64,000 nucleotides of DNA, taken from contig JADKJV010000008.1 of NCBI GenBank assembly GCA_016720825.1, positions 124,001-188,000 of the forward strand, read 5' to 3'. The stretch is from Chitinophagaceae bacterium. Its GTDB lineage: Bacteria > Bacteroidota > Bacteroidia > Chitinophagales > Chitinophagaceae. Position numbers and translations under genes: made by a program. This document shows, one piece after another, positions 1 through 9,775 of the stretch. The notes under the pieces were generated by a model that was not told where the DNA came from, ran no database searches, and was given only the letters and a program-made list of their open reading frames with translations. The first letter of the stretch is position 1; every line of letters starts with the position of its first letter.

Positions 1-454
1 AACCGGCCCTTGGATTGTAGGGATCACCGGGGAGATCTGATTTGGAATGATGCACATGGTGGGAAACCACATACATTTCTTCAGGGAAAGTTTTTATTAC
101 CAGATGCTGGGTAATGAAACGGAATACCGGGTTCCGGAAAGTATATGCATTATGCGTGCAGTAACGGTGGAACCAGATTGTACCATGGGTACCCATGATC
201 ACCATGCTGTACACGGCTATAGCAATAGCCAGTTTCCAGCTCAGGTATTTAATAAGGAAAATAGTAAATAAAGGGAGGGAGCAGGCAATCATCAGCCAGC
301 TGATGAGAGATATCCAGTTCTTTTTTGATTTAAAGATGTTGATCCTTGAAAAAGCTTCGCTGAATAACTGACGGAGTGTAGGTCGAACTAATTCTCCGTT
401 TTTGTCGGCCCAACCGTATGACGGCTGTTGCAATACGTAATCTATAAATGCCAT
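1..454 (-). CDS. Fatty acid desaturase (acyl-CoA desaturase type), N-terminal part, cut by window edge
   Basis: Reading the minus strand from an ATG at 454 gives an open frame to the window edge, so the C-terminus is missing. The protein starts MAFIDYVLQQPSYGW, has two hydrophobic segments at about residues 50-90, then the histidine motifs HRYCTH (HxxxxH) and HHVHH (HxxHH). These are the di-iron ligands of membrane acyl-lipid/acyl-CoA delta-9-like desaturases, which insert a double bond into fatty acyl chains at the membrane. The third His box lies outside the window. No upstream in-frame stop is close to the start, so the exact start is a choice. The substrate and double-bond position cannot be told from this fragment. 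The family call is firm because two motifs have the right order and spacing. Confidence 0.85.
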   Translation of the reverse strand, partial: MAFIDYVLQQPSYGWADKNGELVRPTLRQLFSEAFSRINIFKSKKNWISLISWLMIACSLPLFTIFLIKYLSWKLAIAIAVYSMVIMGTHGTIWFHRYCTHNAYTFRNPVFRFITQHLVIKTFPEEMYVVSHHVHHSKSDLPGDPYNPRAG

Positions 455-501
455 AAATCTATGGATGAAGGGACGGCCCGTCAAACCGGCCACGCGTTCT
501 G

Positions 502-952
502 TTAAACAATCTTTTTTACATTCACGGCACTCAGTCCACGGGGGCCGTTCTCAACTTCAAATTCCACCATGTTGCCTTCATCGAGTGGTTCTGACAGGTT
601 ATTCACATGGATGAATATCCTTTCACCGCTTTTGGCATCTGTGATGAATCCAAATCCTTTCTCGTAATTGAAAAAAACGACTTGTCCTTTCCGGGGTTCA
701 TTGCTTTCTTCTTCTCTGGGTGGGACACCTATCTGGATATCTTCCAGGGTTATAAACTTTTTCTGTCCATTACCCAGGCGGTGTGTCGGTAATATTTCCG
801 TACTCATCAATATACGCCATCATGTCCTCCAGGCTTTTTCCTTTTTTGACATTGGCCTTTCGCTCTTCCATTTTCTCTCTCTTTTCCTGTCGCTGCTTGA
901 GCTTTTTCTTTTCTTTCTCTTTCTTGTTAAATGACTCTTTGGGTTTTGCCAT
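502..952 (-). CDS. Cold-shock-domain protein with charged N-terminal tail, one frameshift
   Basis: The N-terminal half (start ATG at 952, MAKPKESFNKKEKEK) is lysine/glutamate rich and ends in GNITDTPPG. The C-terminal half (from LGNGQKKFITLEDIQIG) carries a cold-shock domain with the RNA-binding core KGFGFITD and FIHV. The two halves lie in different frames that meet near 783. Together they make the roughly 150-residue layout of a Bacteroidota cold-shock family: charged tail, acidic linker with DIQIGVP, then the domain. I therefore call one gene with a one-base indel near 780-785. Such proteins bind single-stranded RNA or DNA and act as RNA chaperones. The gene stands alone between a desaturase and a mutase, both on the same strand. 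About 280 bases upstream hold nothing I recognise. Confidence 0.8.
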
Positions 953-1232
953 AATTTTTTTTCGTTGCAGTTTATCGGACAGCACAAAACGGAACAATAA
1001 AACATGTTCTTCGCTGCTGGTCCGAAAAAGTTACCCTTTCCGGGGGTGTTTTAAACAGTGAATGCTAAAAGTAAGTGACTAACTACGATGCAGATTGCTG
1101 AGCAGAATAATTAACGATTACTCGTCGCGCGATACGGTTAATACCTAAATATACGCCTAAAGCACGGAACTGCCAAAAGGGGGCACAGGAGGGATTCAGC
1201 GTGCTGACTAACGGTGTACTGTATGTTAATAA

Positions 1233-2800
1233 TTATCGTTGTTTGTACTCCCCAAACACTTCACGCAGTGTGTCGGCGATCTCGCCCAGTGTGCATTTAT
1301 TTTCCACGGCTTCGAGTACAGCGGGCATGATATTTTCCCCGCTCACCGATTTATCATTCAGTATTTGCAGGCATTGGTCCACTTTAGCATGATCCCGGCT
1401 GCTTCTGAGGCGGGCCAGTTTAGCCGACTGCATATCCCGGATGGAATCGTTTACTTTCAGCAGCGGGATGTGGTTATGTTCTTCCACATTGAATTTATTC
1501 ACGCCCCACGATAATCTTCTCTCGGATTCAACTTTGCGCTTTCTAAGGCATAAGCACTCCGGGCAATTTCATCCTGGATAAATCCTGTTCAAAGCGCCGC
1601 AACGCTGCCTCCCATGGCTTCCACTTTATCCATCAGTGCGAGTGCCGCTTTTTCCATATCAGCAGTGAGTGATTCAATAAACCAGGAACCGCCCAACGGA
1701 TCTGCCACATCCGGCACACCGCTTTCAAAGGCCACCACCTGCTGGGTGCGCAGGGCTATGCGTGCGGCTTCCTCTGTGGGCAGGCTGAGTGCTTCATCAT
1801 AACCATTGGTATGCAGTGATTGCGTACCACCCATTACAGCGGCCAGCGTTTGTATCGTTACCCGGCTGATATTATTCAGCGGTTGTTGTGCTGTGAGTGT
1901 GCTGCCTCCGGTCTGTGTATGGAAACGCAGCATCATGGCTTTGGGATCTGTGGCACCGAGTTCTTTCATAATACCTGCCCAGATTTTACGGGCAGCCCGG
2001 AACTTGGCCACTTCTTCAAACAGGTTATTATGTGCGTTGAAAAAGAATGAAAGCCTTTTCCCAAACACATTAATGTCAAGCCCTTTTTCCTGTGCCGCTT
2101 TCACATACGCCTTCCCGTTTGCCAGTGTAAAAGCGATTTCCTGTACCGCTGTACTTCCGGCTTCACGGATATGATAACCGGAAATGGAAATCGTATTCCA
2201 TTTAGGCATTTCCTGTCCGCACCATTCAAAAATATCCGTGATAATCCGCATCGAAGGCCGTGCGGGATAAATGTAAGTGCCGCGTGCGGCGTATTCTTTC
2301 AGGATATCATTCTGTATCGTTCCCGTCAGTTTTTTGAGATCGGCTCCCTGTTTTTTGCCGAGCGCTGCATAGAGGGAGAGGAGGATAAAACCAGTGGCAT
2401 TAATCGTCATGGAAGTGCTCACGTCTTCCAGTTTAATCCCGCTGAACAGGATTTCCATATCCTCGATACTGTCAATCGCCACACCCACTTTACCCACTTC
2501 ACCTTCTGCCAGTGCATGGTCACTGTCATAACCAATCTGCGTAGGCAGGTCGAATGCCACACTGAGGCCACTGACGCCCTGGGATAATAAATAATGGTAA
2601 CGTTTATTGCTTTCCTCTGCGGTGGAGAAGCCGGCATACTGCCGCATGGTCCATAATTTTCCACGGTACATATCAGGCTGGATACCGCGGGTAAAAGGAT
2701 AATCTCCGGGAGGGGGTGTTGTGTTTTCTGTTCCGGGATTTGTGTAAACCGGTTTTATTTCTAATCCGGCATCCGTTTCTTTATGGGGTTGGTCTGCCAT
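1233..2800 (-). CDS. Methylmalonyl-CoA mutase family protein, catalytic chain, frameshifted near its C-terminus
   Basis: This is a TIM-barrel mutase of the adenosylcobalamin-dependent acyl-CoA family, about 522 residues. Family landmarks are TMRQYAGFS, SVAFDLPTQIGYDSD, GTIQNDILKE, YPARPSMRI, ISISGYHIREAG and TQSLHTN. The Tyr in RQYAGFS and the Arg in PSMRI match the residues I recall as marking methylmalonyl-CoA rather than isobutyryl-CoA specificity, so methylmalonyl-CoA is favoured. The chain ends at FGEYKQR with no B12-binding domain, so that domain must be on another polypeptide. Between about 1500 and 1592 at least three indels interrupt the frame, but GFIQDEIARSAYALES and VNKFNVEEHN read through in consecutive frames as the normal family sequence. 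Start 2800 is chosen because it lies 10 bases after the stop of the upstream gene, with which it probably forms an operon. Confidence 0.88.
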
Positions 2801-2810
2801 GGCAGTGGTT

Positions 2811-3318
2811 TTATTGTGTGATTTTCCGTGCCTCAAAATTCAGTGCTTCCAGCACAATGGTATGCAGATTGCCATTAGACTGGTTCAGAGCATATTCAAG
2901 TATTCGTTTATTCAGTTCCGAGCCGCTGGCATCTGCAGGTAATGTAGCACCCAGCTGGTTAATGATCATGGTATTTTGTTCTTTCAGGTTGCTCAATGCT
3001 TCCCAGGCAACGGGACTCACATAAATCTGCTGGGTGGCATTGTATTCATATTCCTGTTTAATGGTGCCAGTCAGCAGGATCTGCATCTCCCGGCAGGTCA
3101 TGCCGGGCTGGTTGCTGCGGCTGACCAGGTTATGCAGCGCCAGCCGCTCTGCCAGCATCACCAGTCTTTCAAGCCTGGAGCCTGAGCGGTATACTGTTAA
3201 ATGTCTCTGGTACGGTTACCGGTTTTTCTTCTTTCTGCGACCGGGATTTGAATAATGCGTAAAATGAAACCAGGAGGGCGAGTACGGAAACGGCAATGGC
3301 AAAAACGGAAAGATCCAT
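2811..3318 (-). CDS. Conserved Bacteroidota protein with N-terminal membrane anchor (DUF7935-like), one frameshift
   Basis: From an ATG at 3318 the frame gives MDLSVFAIAVSVLALLVSFY, one clear membrane helix, then a charged linker and SIPLRLQA before a stop. One frame over, ERLVMLAERLALHNLVSRS continues to EARKITQ. Families of this kind read 'PLRLQAYERLVLF', so the two pieces join if two bases are restored near 3182, giving 169 residues. I recall the family as DUF7935, but the number is from memory. The function is unknown. The cytoplasmic part is mostly helical, with the phrase QQIYVSPVAWEAL. It sits directly upstream of the mutase (10-base gap), so the two are probably co-transcribed, although a functional link is only inferred. 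Confidence 0.7.
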
Positions 3319-3425
3319 GTATTGGAGGGTTGTTCAGTGGCAAAAATACTAAACTTGGCATGAATCCCGGTCTTTCACTGTTTTACATATTACCGATCCC
3401 GGAAACAGCTTTGGCCTTAATTTTC

Positions 3426-3433
3426 TAATTTTG
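3426..3433 (+). promoter_or_regulatory. Putative Bacteroidota -7 box for the Fe-S carrier gene
   Basis: TAATTTTG fits the Bacteroidota sigma-factor box TAnnTTTG and lies only four bases before the ATG at 3438, so the transcript would have almost no leader. No TTG is seen at the usual -33 spacing. Confidence 0.45.
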
Positions 3434-3437
3434 CGGT

Positions 3438-3782
3438 ATGGAAACATCAATACAAAATCCCGTAACCCTCACCGCAGGGGCAATTACTGAAATCCGCAAG
3501 CTGATGGCCGCTGAAGGTTTTGACAAATCCCAGTCCCTCCGCGTTGGCGTGAAAGGGGGCGGTTGTTCAGGTATGACGTATGTCCTGGGCTTCGACCAGG
3601 TTACTGCGAATGACAATCATTTTGAAATTGATGGCATCGGCTGTGTGATGGATAAGGCGCATGAAATGTATCTGTACGGAATGGAAGTTGACTGGCAGGA
3701 TGGATTGAATAACCGTGGATTTACTTTCAAGAATCCGAACGCACATAATACCTGCGGGTGCGGGACGAGCTTCTCTGTATAA
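3438..3782 (+). CDS. A-type iron-sulfur cluster carrier (HesB/IscA/SufA family)
   Basis: A 114-residue protein with the full family fold and the three conserved cysteines: Cys43 in GGGCSGM, and Cys106 and Cys108 in the C-terminal TCGCGTSF. These bind an Fe-S cluster or iron that the protein passes to client apoproteins in the cytoplasm. The length is normal for the family. No other isc or suf gene is next to it, so this is a stand-alone carrier and I give no symbol. It is divergent from the mutase pair (120-base gap) and convergent with secDF. The family assignment is secure, but the choice between IscA, SufA and ErpA roles cannot be made from sequence alone. Confidence 0.93.
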   Translation: METSIQNPVTLTAGAITEIRKLMAAEGFDKSQSLRVGVKGGGCSGMTYVLGFDQVTANDNHFEIDGIGCVMDKAHEMYLYGMEVDWQDGLNNRGFTFKNPNAHNTCGCGTSFSV

Positions 3783-3814
3783 TTTTTTTTCACCACAAGG
3801 CACACAAAGAATAA

Positions 3815-3880
3815 CAAAGGCCACAAAGATTAGATTCTTTGTGGCCTTTGCTTTGCCCGCCATAGCGTAGCGAAGGCGGG
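3815..3880. repeat. Dispersed intergenic palindrome, CACAAAG/CCCGCC family
   Basis: A perfect 14-bp stem (CAAAGGCCACAAAG at 3815-3828 against CTTTGTGGCCTTTG at 3837-3850) is followed by a second small palindrome, CCCGCC...GGCGGG (3856-3880), around an AGCGTAGCG core. Related sequence recurs near 57355, 58203-58330 and 63567-63695, always outside genes. Confidence 0.7.
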
Positions 3881-3892
3881 TGGTAGAAAGAA

Positions 3893-3923
3893 AACCCCGG
3901 AAGTAAATTCTACTTCCGGGGTT
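3893..3923. terminator. Bidirectional terminator between the Fe-S carrier gene and secDF
   Basis: A perfect 13-bp inverted repeat (AACCCCGGAAGTA, loop AATTC, TACTTCCGGGGTT) lies between the 3' ends of two convergent genes. A-rich sequence on its left would give a U-rich tail for secDF transcripts. Confidence 0.75.
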
Positions 3924-3940
3924 CATCTAATATCTGATAT

Positions 3941-6900
3941 CTAATATCTAAACTCTATTCTTTCTTTAGCTTTTACTTCACCATGCTTATCCGCCTCACC
4001 CAATGGTTTTTTCCTTGATAAGTCAACCAGGATAGGTGCAGCCACAAAGATAGATGAGTAAGTACCTGTCACTACACCAATCAGCATCGCGAAGGCGAAA
4101 CCTTTTGTTACCTCACCACCTACGATAAACAGGATCAGGATAGTCAGGAACACCGTTAATGAAGTCATGATCGTACGGCTCAGGGTATCGTTGATCGCGC
4201 GGTTGATAATCGTAACCTTGCTTACACCACGCAGGTTGCGGCTGTATTCACGGATACGGTCAAACACGATCACGGTATCGTTCATCGAGAAACCGATAAC
4301 GGTCAGTATGGCAGCGATAAAGTGCTGGTCAATTTCAAGCGGGAATGGAACAATGCCGCGGGCAAAAGAGAACACGGCCAATGTAACAAATACGTCGTGC
4401 AGCAGGGCCACAATGGTACCCAGTGAATAACGCCAGTCGCGGAAACGAACCAGGATATACAGGAAGATAACCAACAGGGCAAAAATGGTAGCTTTTACCG
4501 CACCGCGTTTCAGGTCATCAGAGATAGAAGGCAGTACTTTCTTTGATTCCTGTTTGAACTCTTTGTCAAACTTATCGTAGGTAATGCCCTTGGGCAGGTA
4601 ATTAGCCAGTCCGACAATCAGTTTGCTCTCAATGATAGAATCCACTTTGTTGCCGTTATCTTCAATCAGGTAGGCAGTTGTAATATCCAGTGTGGCATTA
4701 TCACCAATCGTTTTGATGATGGGGCTTTCGCCACCGAATGTTACACGGAGATCTTTTCTTACTTGTTCCACATCTACTTTATGCCCGAATGCGATTTTAT
4801 AACTACGGCCACCTTTGAATTCCACACCTTCATCAAATCCATTGAAGAAAGAAGCGATACCCAGTGCCAGTACAATCATGGAGATTACATAGGCTACTTT
4901 ACGGTATTCGATGAATTTGTATTTAGCATGTTTGAATACGCGTTTTGAAATTGACGTGAAGTATTCAAGGTGTTTTTGTTTGTTCGTAAACCATTCTGTT
5001 ACCCAACGGCTCACCAGGATACCGCAGAAAAGGGAGAGCAGGATACCAATGATCTGTGTGGTGGCGAAACCTTTTACAGGACCTAATCCGAAAGAGAACA
5101 GGATAATCGCTGTTAAGAATGTAGTTACGTGGGCATCCAGTACGGGAGGCAGTGAACGCTTGTAACCTTCATTGATGGCAGGGATATATCCCTTGCCCCG
5201 GTTTAGTTCCTCCTTGATACGTTCATATATAATTACGTTGGTGTCAACCGCCATACCGATCGTCAGTACCAGACCCGCGATACCGGGAGCTGTTAATGAG
5301 GCACCGAGACCTGCCAGTATACCTACCGTAAACAGCAGGTTCAGGATCAGGGCGATGTTGGCGATCCAGCCACTGGTATTATAATATACCAGCATCAGCA
5401 GGAAGATGACCACAAACGAAATCAGGAATGCCAGTGAACCGGCCTTGATGGCTTTGTCACCCAGGGTGGCACCGATCTGCTGCTCAGCTACAATTTTAGC
5501 TGGCGCAGGAAGTTTACCAGCTTTCAGGATGTTGGCAAGGTCTTTTGCATCTTCCACCGTAAAGTTTCCGGTGATCCTTGATTTACCGCCGCCAATCGCA
5601 CCTTCGGCGATAGGGGCTGAGTAAACAATATTATCAAGTGTGATAGCAATCGGGATTTGTTTTTCAGCACTCTTACGTGTGATTTTTTCCCACTCACTGG
5701 CACCAGTACTGTTCATGTCCATCAGTACAATCGGCCGGCTGCCGTTCTGCTCATAGTCCTGTTTGGCATCTGTTACCACATCACCTTCAATCGTTGATTT
5801 GGCACGTCCATAAGTACGTAAGCAATACAGGGGGAGGAATTTTTTCAGGTTGCTGGCTTTCTCAGGTGTACCATAAGCAAACAGTACATCGCTGGGGAAG
5901 CTGCTGCGGAGTTCAGTCAGGATCCTTCTTACTTCGGCTGAGTCATTGATAAGCACATAACCGATATAGGGAGAATAGTTATATCCGCCTTTATCAGAAG
6001 CAGTAGGAGGAACGATCTGGATATATTTTCCAAGACCTGCATCTGCTGCAGCTGCTGAAGTATCTTTTTAGCACCGGCTGTATCCTTTTTAAGACCAAGC
6101 TGTTTGGCGAGGCTGGTGTCGCCTGCTGCGTTATTTGCAGTATCATTTTTAACAGGCTGCGAAGCTGAATCAGGTTTAACAGCTGTTGTATCTTTCTGTG
6201 TACCGAATTTGGCTTTGTATGCATCAAAAGCATTGTTCCAGGCTGTATTCATTTCCGGGTTACGGAATGTATAGGTTTCCCAGAACTGCAGGTTGGCTGT
6301 TGCCTGTAACACGTTCCTGGCGCGCTCTACGTTTTTGATACCGGGCAGTTCAACCGTGATAATTTGTTTATCACTGTTCGGGTTGATATTCGGCTGGGCC
6401 ACACCAAACTGGTCGATACGGGTGCGGAGTACTTTGTATGTCCTGTCGAATGCGCCTTTAGCTTCCTCACGGATATAACCCAGCACTTTTGAATCACTTG
6501 AAGTGATATCAATTTTGCCGGAGCTTGCGGCCGCGAATAAAGAGGCGAGGGGACGAGTGGGCTCCAGTTTGCGGTATTCATCGATAAACAGGGTGATGAA
6601 ATCAGCACCGCTGTTTTTCTTGTTTTTATCTGCATTCAGCAATGCCCCTTCAAAATTTGGATCCTTTGAATTGTTGGCAAGTGAACGGAGCAGTCCGGTC
6701 ATCTCTACTTCCAGGGCTACGTTTAAACCTCCCTTCAGGTCAAGACCCAGGTTCAGTTCTTCACTCTTGGCTTTCTGGTAGCTCACGCCACCATTGATAC
6801 CCCAGGTAAGGATCTGGTCCTTGGTGCTGTCTTCCAGACGGCTCAGTTTCTCCTCAAGTTTTTTGTCAAGGAATTCCTGATAAACCTGCTGTGAATCTTT

Positions 6901-7071
6901 ATTACCTGGAAACTTTTGCTGGGCCGTTTGGTAGTTGGCAGCTACATAGGCCTTCGCTTTCGATTGAAGTTTTTTCTCGTGGTTCTGAACAAACCATGTG
7001 AACGATAACTGGTACAGGGAATAGATGATCAGGAGTACCGTGAAAAAACGAACCAAACCTTTCAGTTGCAT
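3941..7071 (-). CDS. secDF: Protein translocase SecDF (fused SecD-SecF), one frameshift
   Basis: SecDF uses the proton gradient to help pull exported proteins out of the Sec channel. The first part (start 7071) has a membrane helix, the SecD signature LNLGLDLKGGLNVALEV, RTYKVLRTRIDQFGVAQP and the periplasmic head. The second part has GNFTVEDAKDLANILKAG, six SecD helices with IGMAVDTNVIIYERIKEE, then a SecF half with FEGGR-like FKGGRSYKI and IGFSMNDTVIVFDRIREY. The halves are in different frames. Adding one A to a five-A run (6065-6069) restores AKKDTSAAAADAGLGKYIQ and an unbroken protein of about 1,043 residues, normal for the fused form in Bacteroidota. SecDF is needed for good growth, so I treat the break as a sequence error. 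It stops close to the Fe-S carrier terminator. Confidence 0.93.
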
Positions 7072-7145
7072 ACGTTGATCGATTTACTTTTCCGCCCTTC
7101 CTGTCATATGGCGAGCAGGAGGTTTCGGGTATTTTTAAAAGAGGG

Positions 7146-7153
7146 CAAAGATA
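7146..7153 (-). promoter_or_regulatory. Putative -7 box for secDF
   Basis: TATCTTTG on the minus strand fits TAnnTTTG and lies 75 bases upstream of the secDF start. No matching -33 TTG at the usual distance is visible, so the call is tentative. Confidence 0.4.
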
Positions 7154-7207
7154 GGGGGTTTTAAGCAAAATTTTTTACCCGTTTTTGAGGGGCTAAAAAG
7201 GGGACAT

Positions 7208-8387
7208 TCAGGTGTTTTTCAATGCTTTAAAAAGAAACCAGGCCAGGCCCCCAAAGAACAGGAACCCAATTAGTGCCAGAAAACCGGGTTGGCCGAAAAA
7301 ATTACCACCCGCGCGTTCAAGGTGTATGCTTTTACGTCAACCGGAACGGAAGAGCGGTGCTGTATTAATCTCTGAAGCAAATGCGATGGCTTCATCAACT
7401 GTAAATCCACCTGAAATTACTGATCCGGGCATGTCGATTTCTGATTCCACTCTTGGACAGGAAATGATCAGGTCATCAAACTGTATCGCAAGGTATTTGC
7501 CAACATTACTGCCCGTTATGTTTTTCCATTTTGCCGCACCGGCTTTCGTAAAAGTGATATTTACAATCGGTCTTTCTTCAGCTGAAAATCCATATTCAGC
7601 ACCCTGGATATCTGTATTCGAAATACCTGCTTTTGCGGAGTTACCTGAAAAGCGCAGGAAATACAATGGCACCCTTCCCTTATTGCGATAAACCCCGTTT
7701 TTTGAAATATTACCCCAGGCAAATGTCATGTCATCAGGCATGTATGAACGGATTTCATCTGAACGTAATAAAATATTAACCTTGGCTGTATCAGCAGGAA
7801 ATACATACCCGATTTCAGGTGAAAATGCATTGGTGTTAAAATCAGGTGTGAGTCCTGATTCAAAAGTCATAATATCCGCAGAAGGTTTTTGGGATGATTT
7901 TATTTCTTCGTTGTTCACGGCTTTTTTTAATGCTGCCAGTTCTGCCTCAATGCTGTCAGCAGGGGGAACTGGCTGGCTGGCTGTATCGGTTGCCGGTTTC
8001 AGCAACGATAAAAGTTTAAAAACCAGATTGGGTACCTGACCTGCCTGGTATGTTTCCCAGAACCCGATTTCACCCTTGTTGAAAATAAAAGTCTGGATGC
8101 GGTTGGTGTCAGCAAGCCTGTTGATAAACACATCAGCCTGATCACTGCCTGTTCTTTCAATCCTGAATTTATTTTTCCTGTTTTCTAATCTGTAACTGAG
8201 CTGCCCCGTTATTTTTTCCATCGTTATTCCACGCTGTGTACTGTTGTATGGATGTTTCAAGATAGCCTGGATACTGTACCTTGCGTTAAACAATGCAGGC
8301 CTTTTCCCATTAAAAAAAGACCGGAAAAGAAAAACATAACACAGCGCCGCTCATACCTGTTATTAAAATAATCCCCCATTTCTTCAT
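7208..8387 (-). CDS. SecD periplasmic-domain (P1 head) paralogue with N- and C-terminal membrane helices, frameshifted
   Basis: The C-terminal half strongly resembles the SecD P1 head: VNITFTKAGAAKWKNITG, GKYLAIQFDDLIISCPRVES and SGGFTVDEAIAFASEINTAPL. The N-terminus is recovered by removing one T from the T7 run near 8311-8317. An ATG at 8387 then gives MKKWGIILITGMSGAVLCFS, a membrane helix or signal, joined to NGKRPALFNARYSIQ. Near 7350 a TGA interrupts the frame, but the same frame afterwards encodes ERAGGNFFGQPGFLALIGFL and a second membrane helix ending WFLFKALKNT. A pair of compensating indels would give APL..PVDVKSIHLERAGG. The protein would be about 392 residues. Lying directly upstream of secDF on the same strand, it may assist or modulate export, but it lacks the six-helix SecD core, so this is inference. 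Confidence 0.72.
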
Positions 8388-8422
8388 CGAACCAAGTTAG
8401 TATTTTTCACTAATTTACCTGT

Positions 8423-9725
8423 ATGAAGAGGTCTTCCCCTTTATTTCTTCCTGAGTCTCTCAATCATGCTGGCAGGAACCGTTTCAGCTCAGGATAAAAA
8501 CAACATGAATCATACTTTAAAACCGGACACCGGAGATGGCATGTTATACAACCTGCTGGTGTCGGGTGCTGGCCAGTTCGACAGTATATTAAAACATGCA
8601 GCAGACTGGAAAGTGCAGATCATCTGCACGCAGGTGGATCATCTCAAAAAAAATAAAGTCAAACTCACTACCCATTCATTCAGGAATGATCCTTCAGAAT
8701 ATTTTTATCCGGCTTCAACCGTAAAACTGCCGATTGCCATTCTGGCACTGCAGAAATTAAGGGAACTCAAGATCCCGGGACTCACTATGAACAGCACGAT
8801 GATTACCGAAGCAGAAGGACCCGTGCAAACTGCTGTTTCAACAGATCCTTCAGCAGTAAATGGTAAACCCACCATCGCGCAATACATCCGGAAAATCCTG
8901 CTCGTGAGTGACAACGATGCATTCAACAGGCTGTATGAATTCCTCGGACAGGAATACATTAACCGGAACCTGCACCGGATGGGTTATACCGATACACGGA
9001 TCATTCACCGTCTCTCTATTTTCCTTTCTGAAAAAGACAACCGGCATACCAACCCGGTGCGTTTCCTCGATGATTCAGGAAAGCTGCTTTATTACAAACC
9101 GGCTGAGACCAGCACCTGGGATTATGCACAGGAAAAAACACCGGTTGCACAATACCTGATGGGCAAAGGTTTTATCCGCGGGGATGAACTTGTTAACCAG
9201 CCCTTTGATTTCAGTACAAAAAACAGGATGCCGCTGGGCGACCTGCATGCTATTCTTACCAGTATCATTTTTCCGGAGTCGGTGCCCGCCAAACAACGGT
9301 TTCACCTGCAGGAGGAGGATTATTTATTCCTGCGCAAGTGTATGTCCATTTTACCGCGTGAATCCAAATCGCCTGCGTATGATACAACCCGGTATGGCGA
9401 CAACATTGTAAAGTTTATTTACTACGGTGCTGCATCCGGCAACGCGGATACAACCATTCGTATTTTCAACAAGCCCGGTGATGCGTATGGGTTCATGACG
9501 GATGCTGCCTACGTGGCCGACTTTAAAAACAAACGCGATTTCCTGCTCAGTGCAACAATATATTGTAACAGCGACAGCATCTTTAATGATGACCATTATG
9601 ATTACGACGCTATCGGTTTTCCTTTTATGAGAAATCTTGGCCGGCTGATTCACGAAAAAGAAATCCACAGAACACCCACAAGGGAGCCCGGCTGGTCCGG
9701 ATTTTTATTCAATTACAAGGAATAA
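8423..9725 (+). CDS. Exported serine hydrolase, class A beta-lactamase-like fold, one frameshift in signal peptide
   Basis: From ATG 8423, dropping one C at 8450-8451 yields the signal peptide MKRSSPLFLLSLSIMLAGTV with a cleavage-like SAQ. The mature part has the penicillin-binding/beta-lactamase motifs in order: SxxK as PASTVKLP (about Ser98, Lys101), SDN as LLVSDNDAFN (about 162-164), and a KxG element as NKPGDAYG (about 360). I see no clear class A ExxLN omega-loop motif, so deacylation of beta-lactams is not assured and the natural substrate may be peptidoglycan or a peptide. The corrected length is about 433 residues, longer than typical class A enzymes (about 290). It is divergent from the SecD paralogue with only 35 bases between starts. 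Confidence 0.75.
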
Positions 9726-9775
9726 AGCAGGGCAGGGCCTATCTTTACGCCATTCATCAATGAAAAACTTTTTGC

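Noticed and set aside
47..271. A plus-strand 74-codon frame at the window start.
   Set aside because: It lies opposite the desaturase, whose His boxes are unmistakable on the minus strand.
502..810. The C-terminal cold-shock half as a separate small gene starting MMSTEIL.
   Set aside because: Family proteins place the same charged tail directly before this domain, and the two frames meet at one point, so one gene with an indel fits better.
8423..9725. Calling the serine hydrolase a true beta-lactamase resistance gene.
   Set aside because: SxxK, SDN and KxG elements are present, but there is no clear omega-loop ExxLN and the protein is much longer than usual, so substrate is left open.
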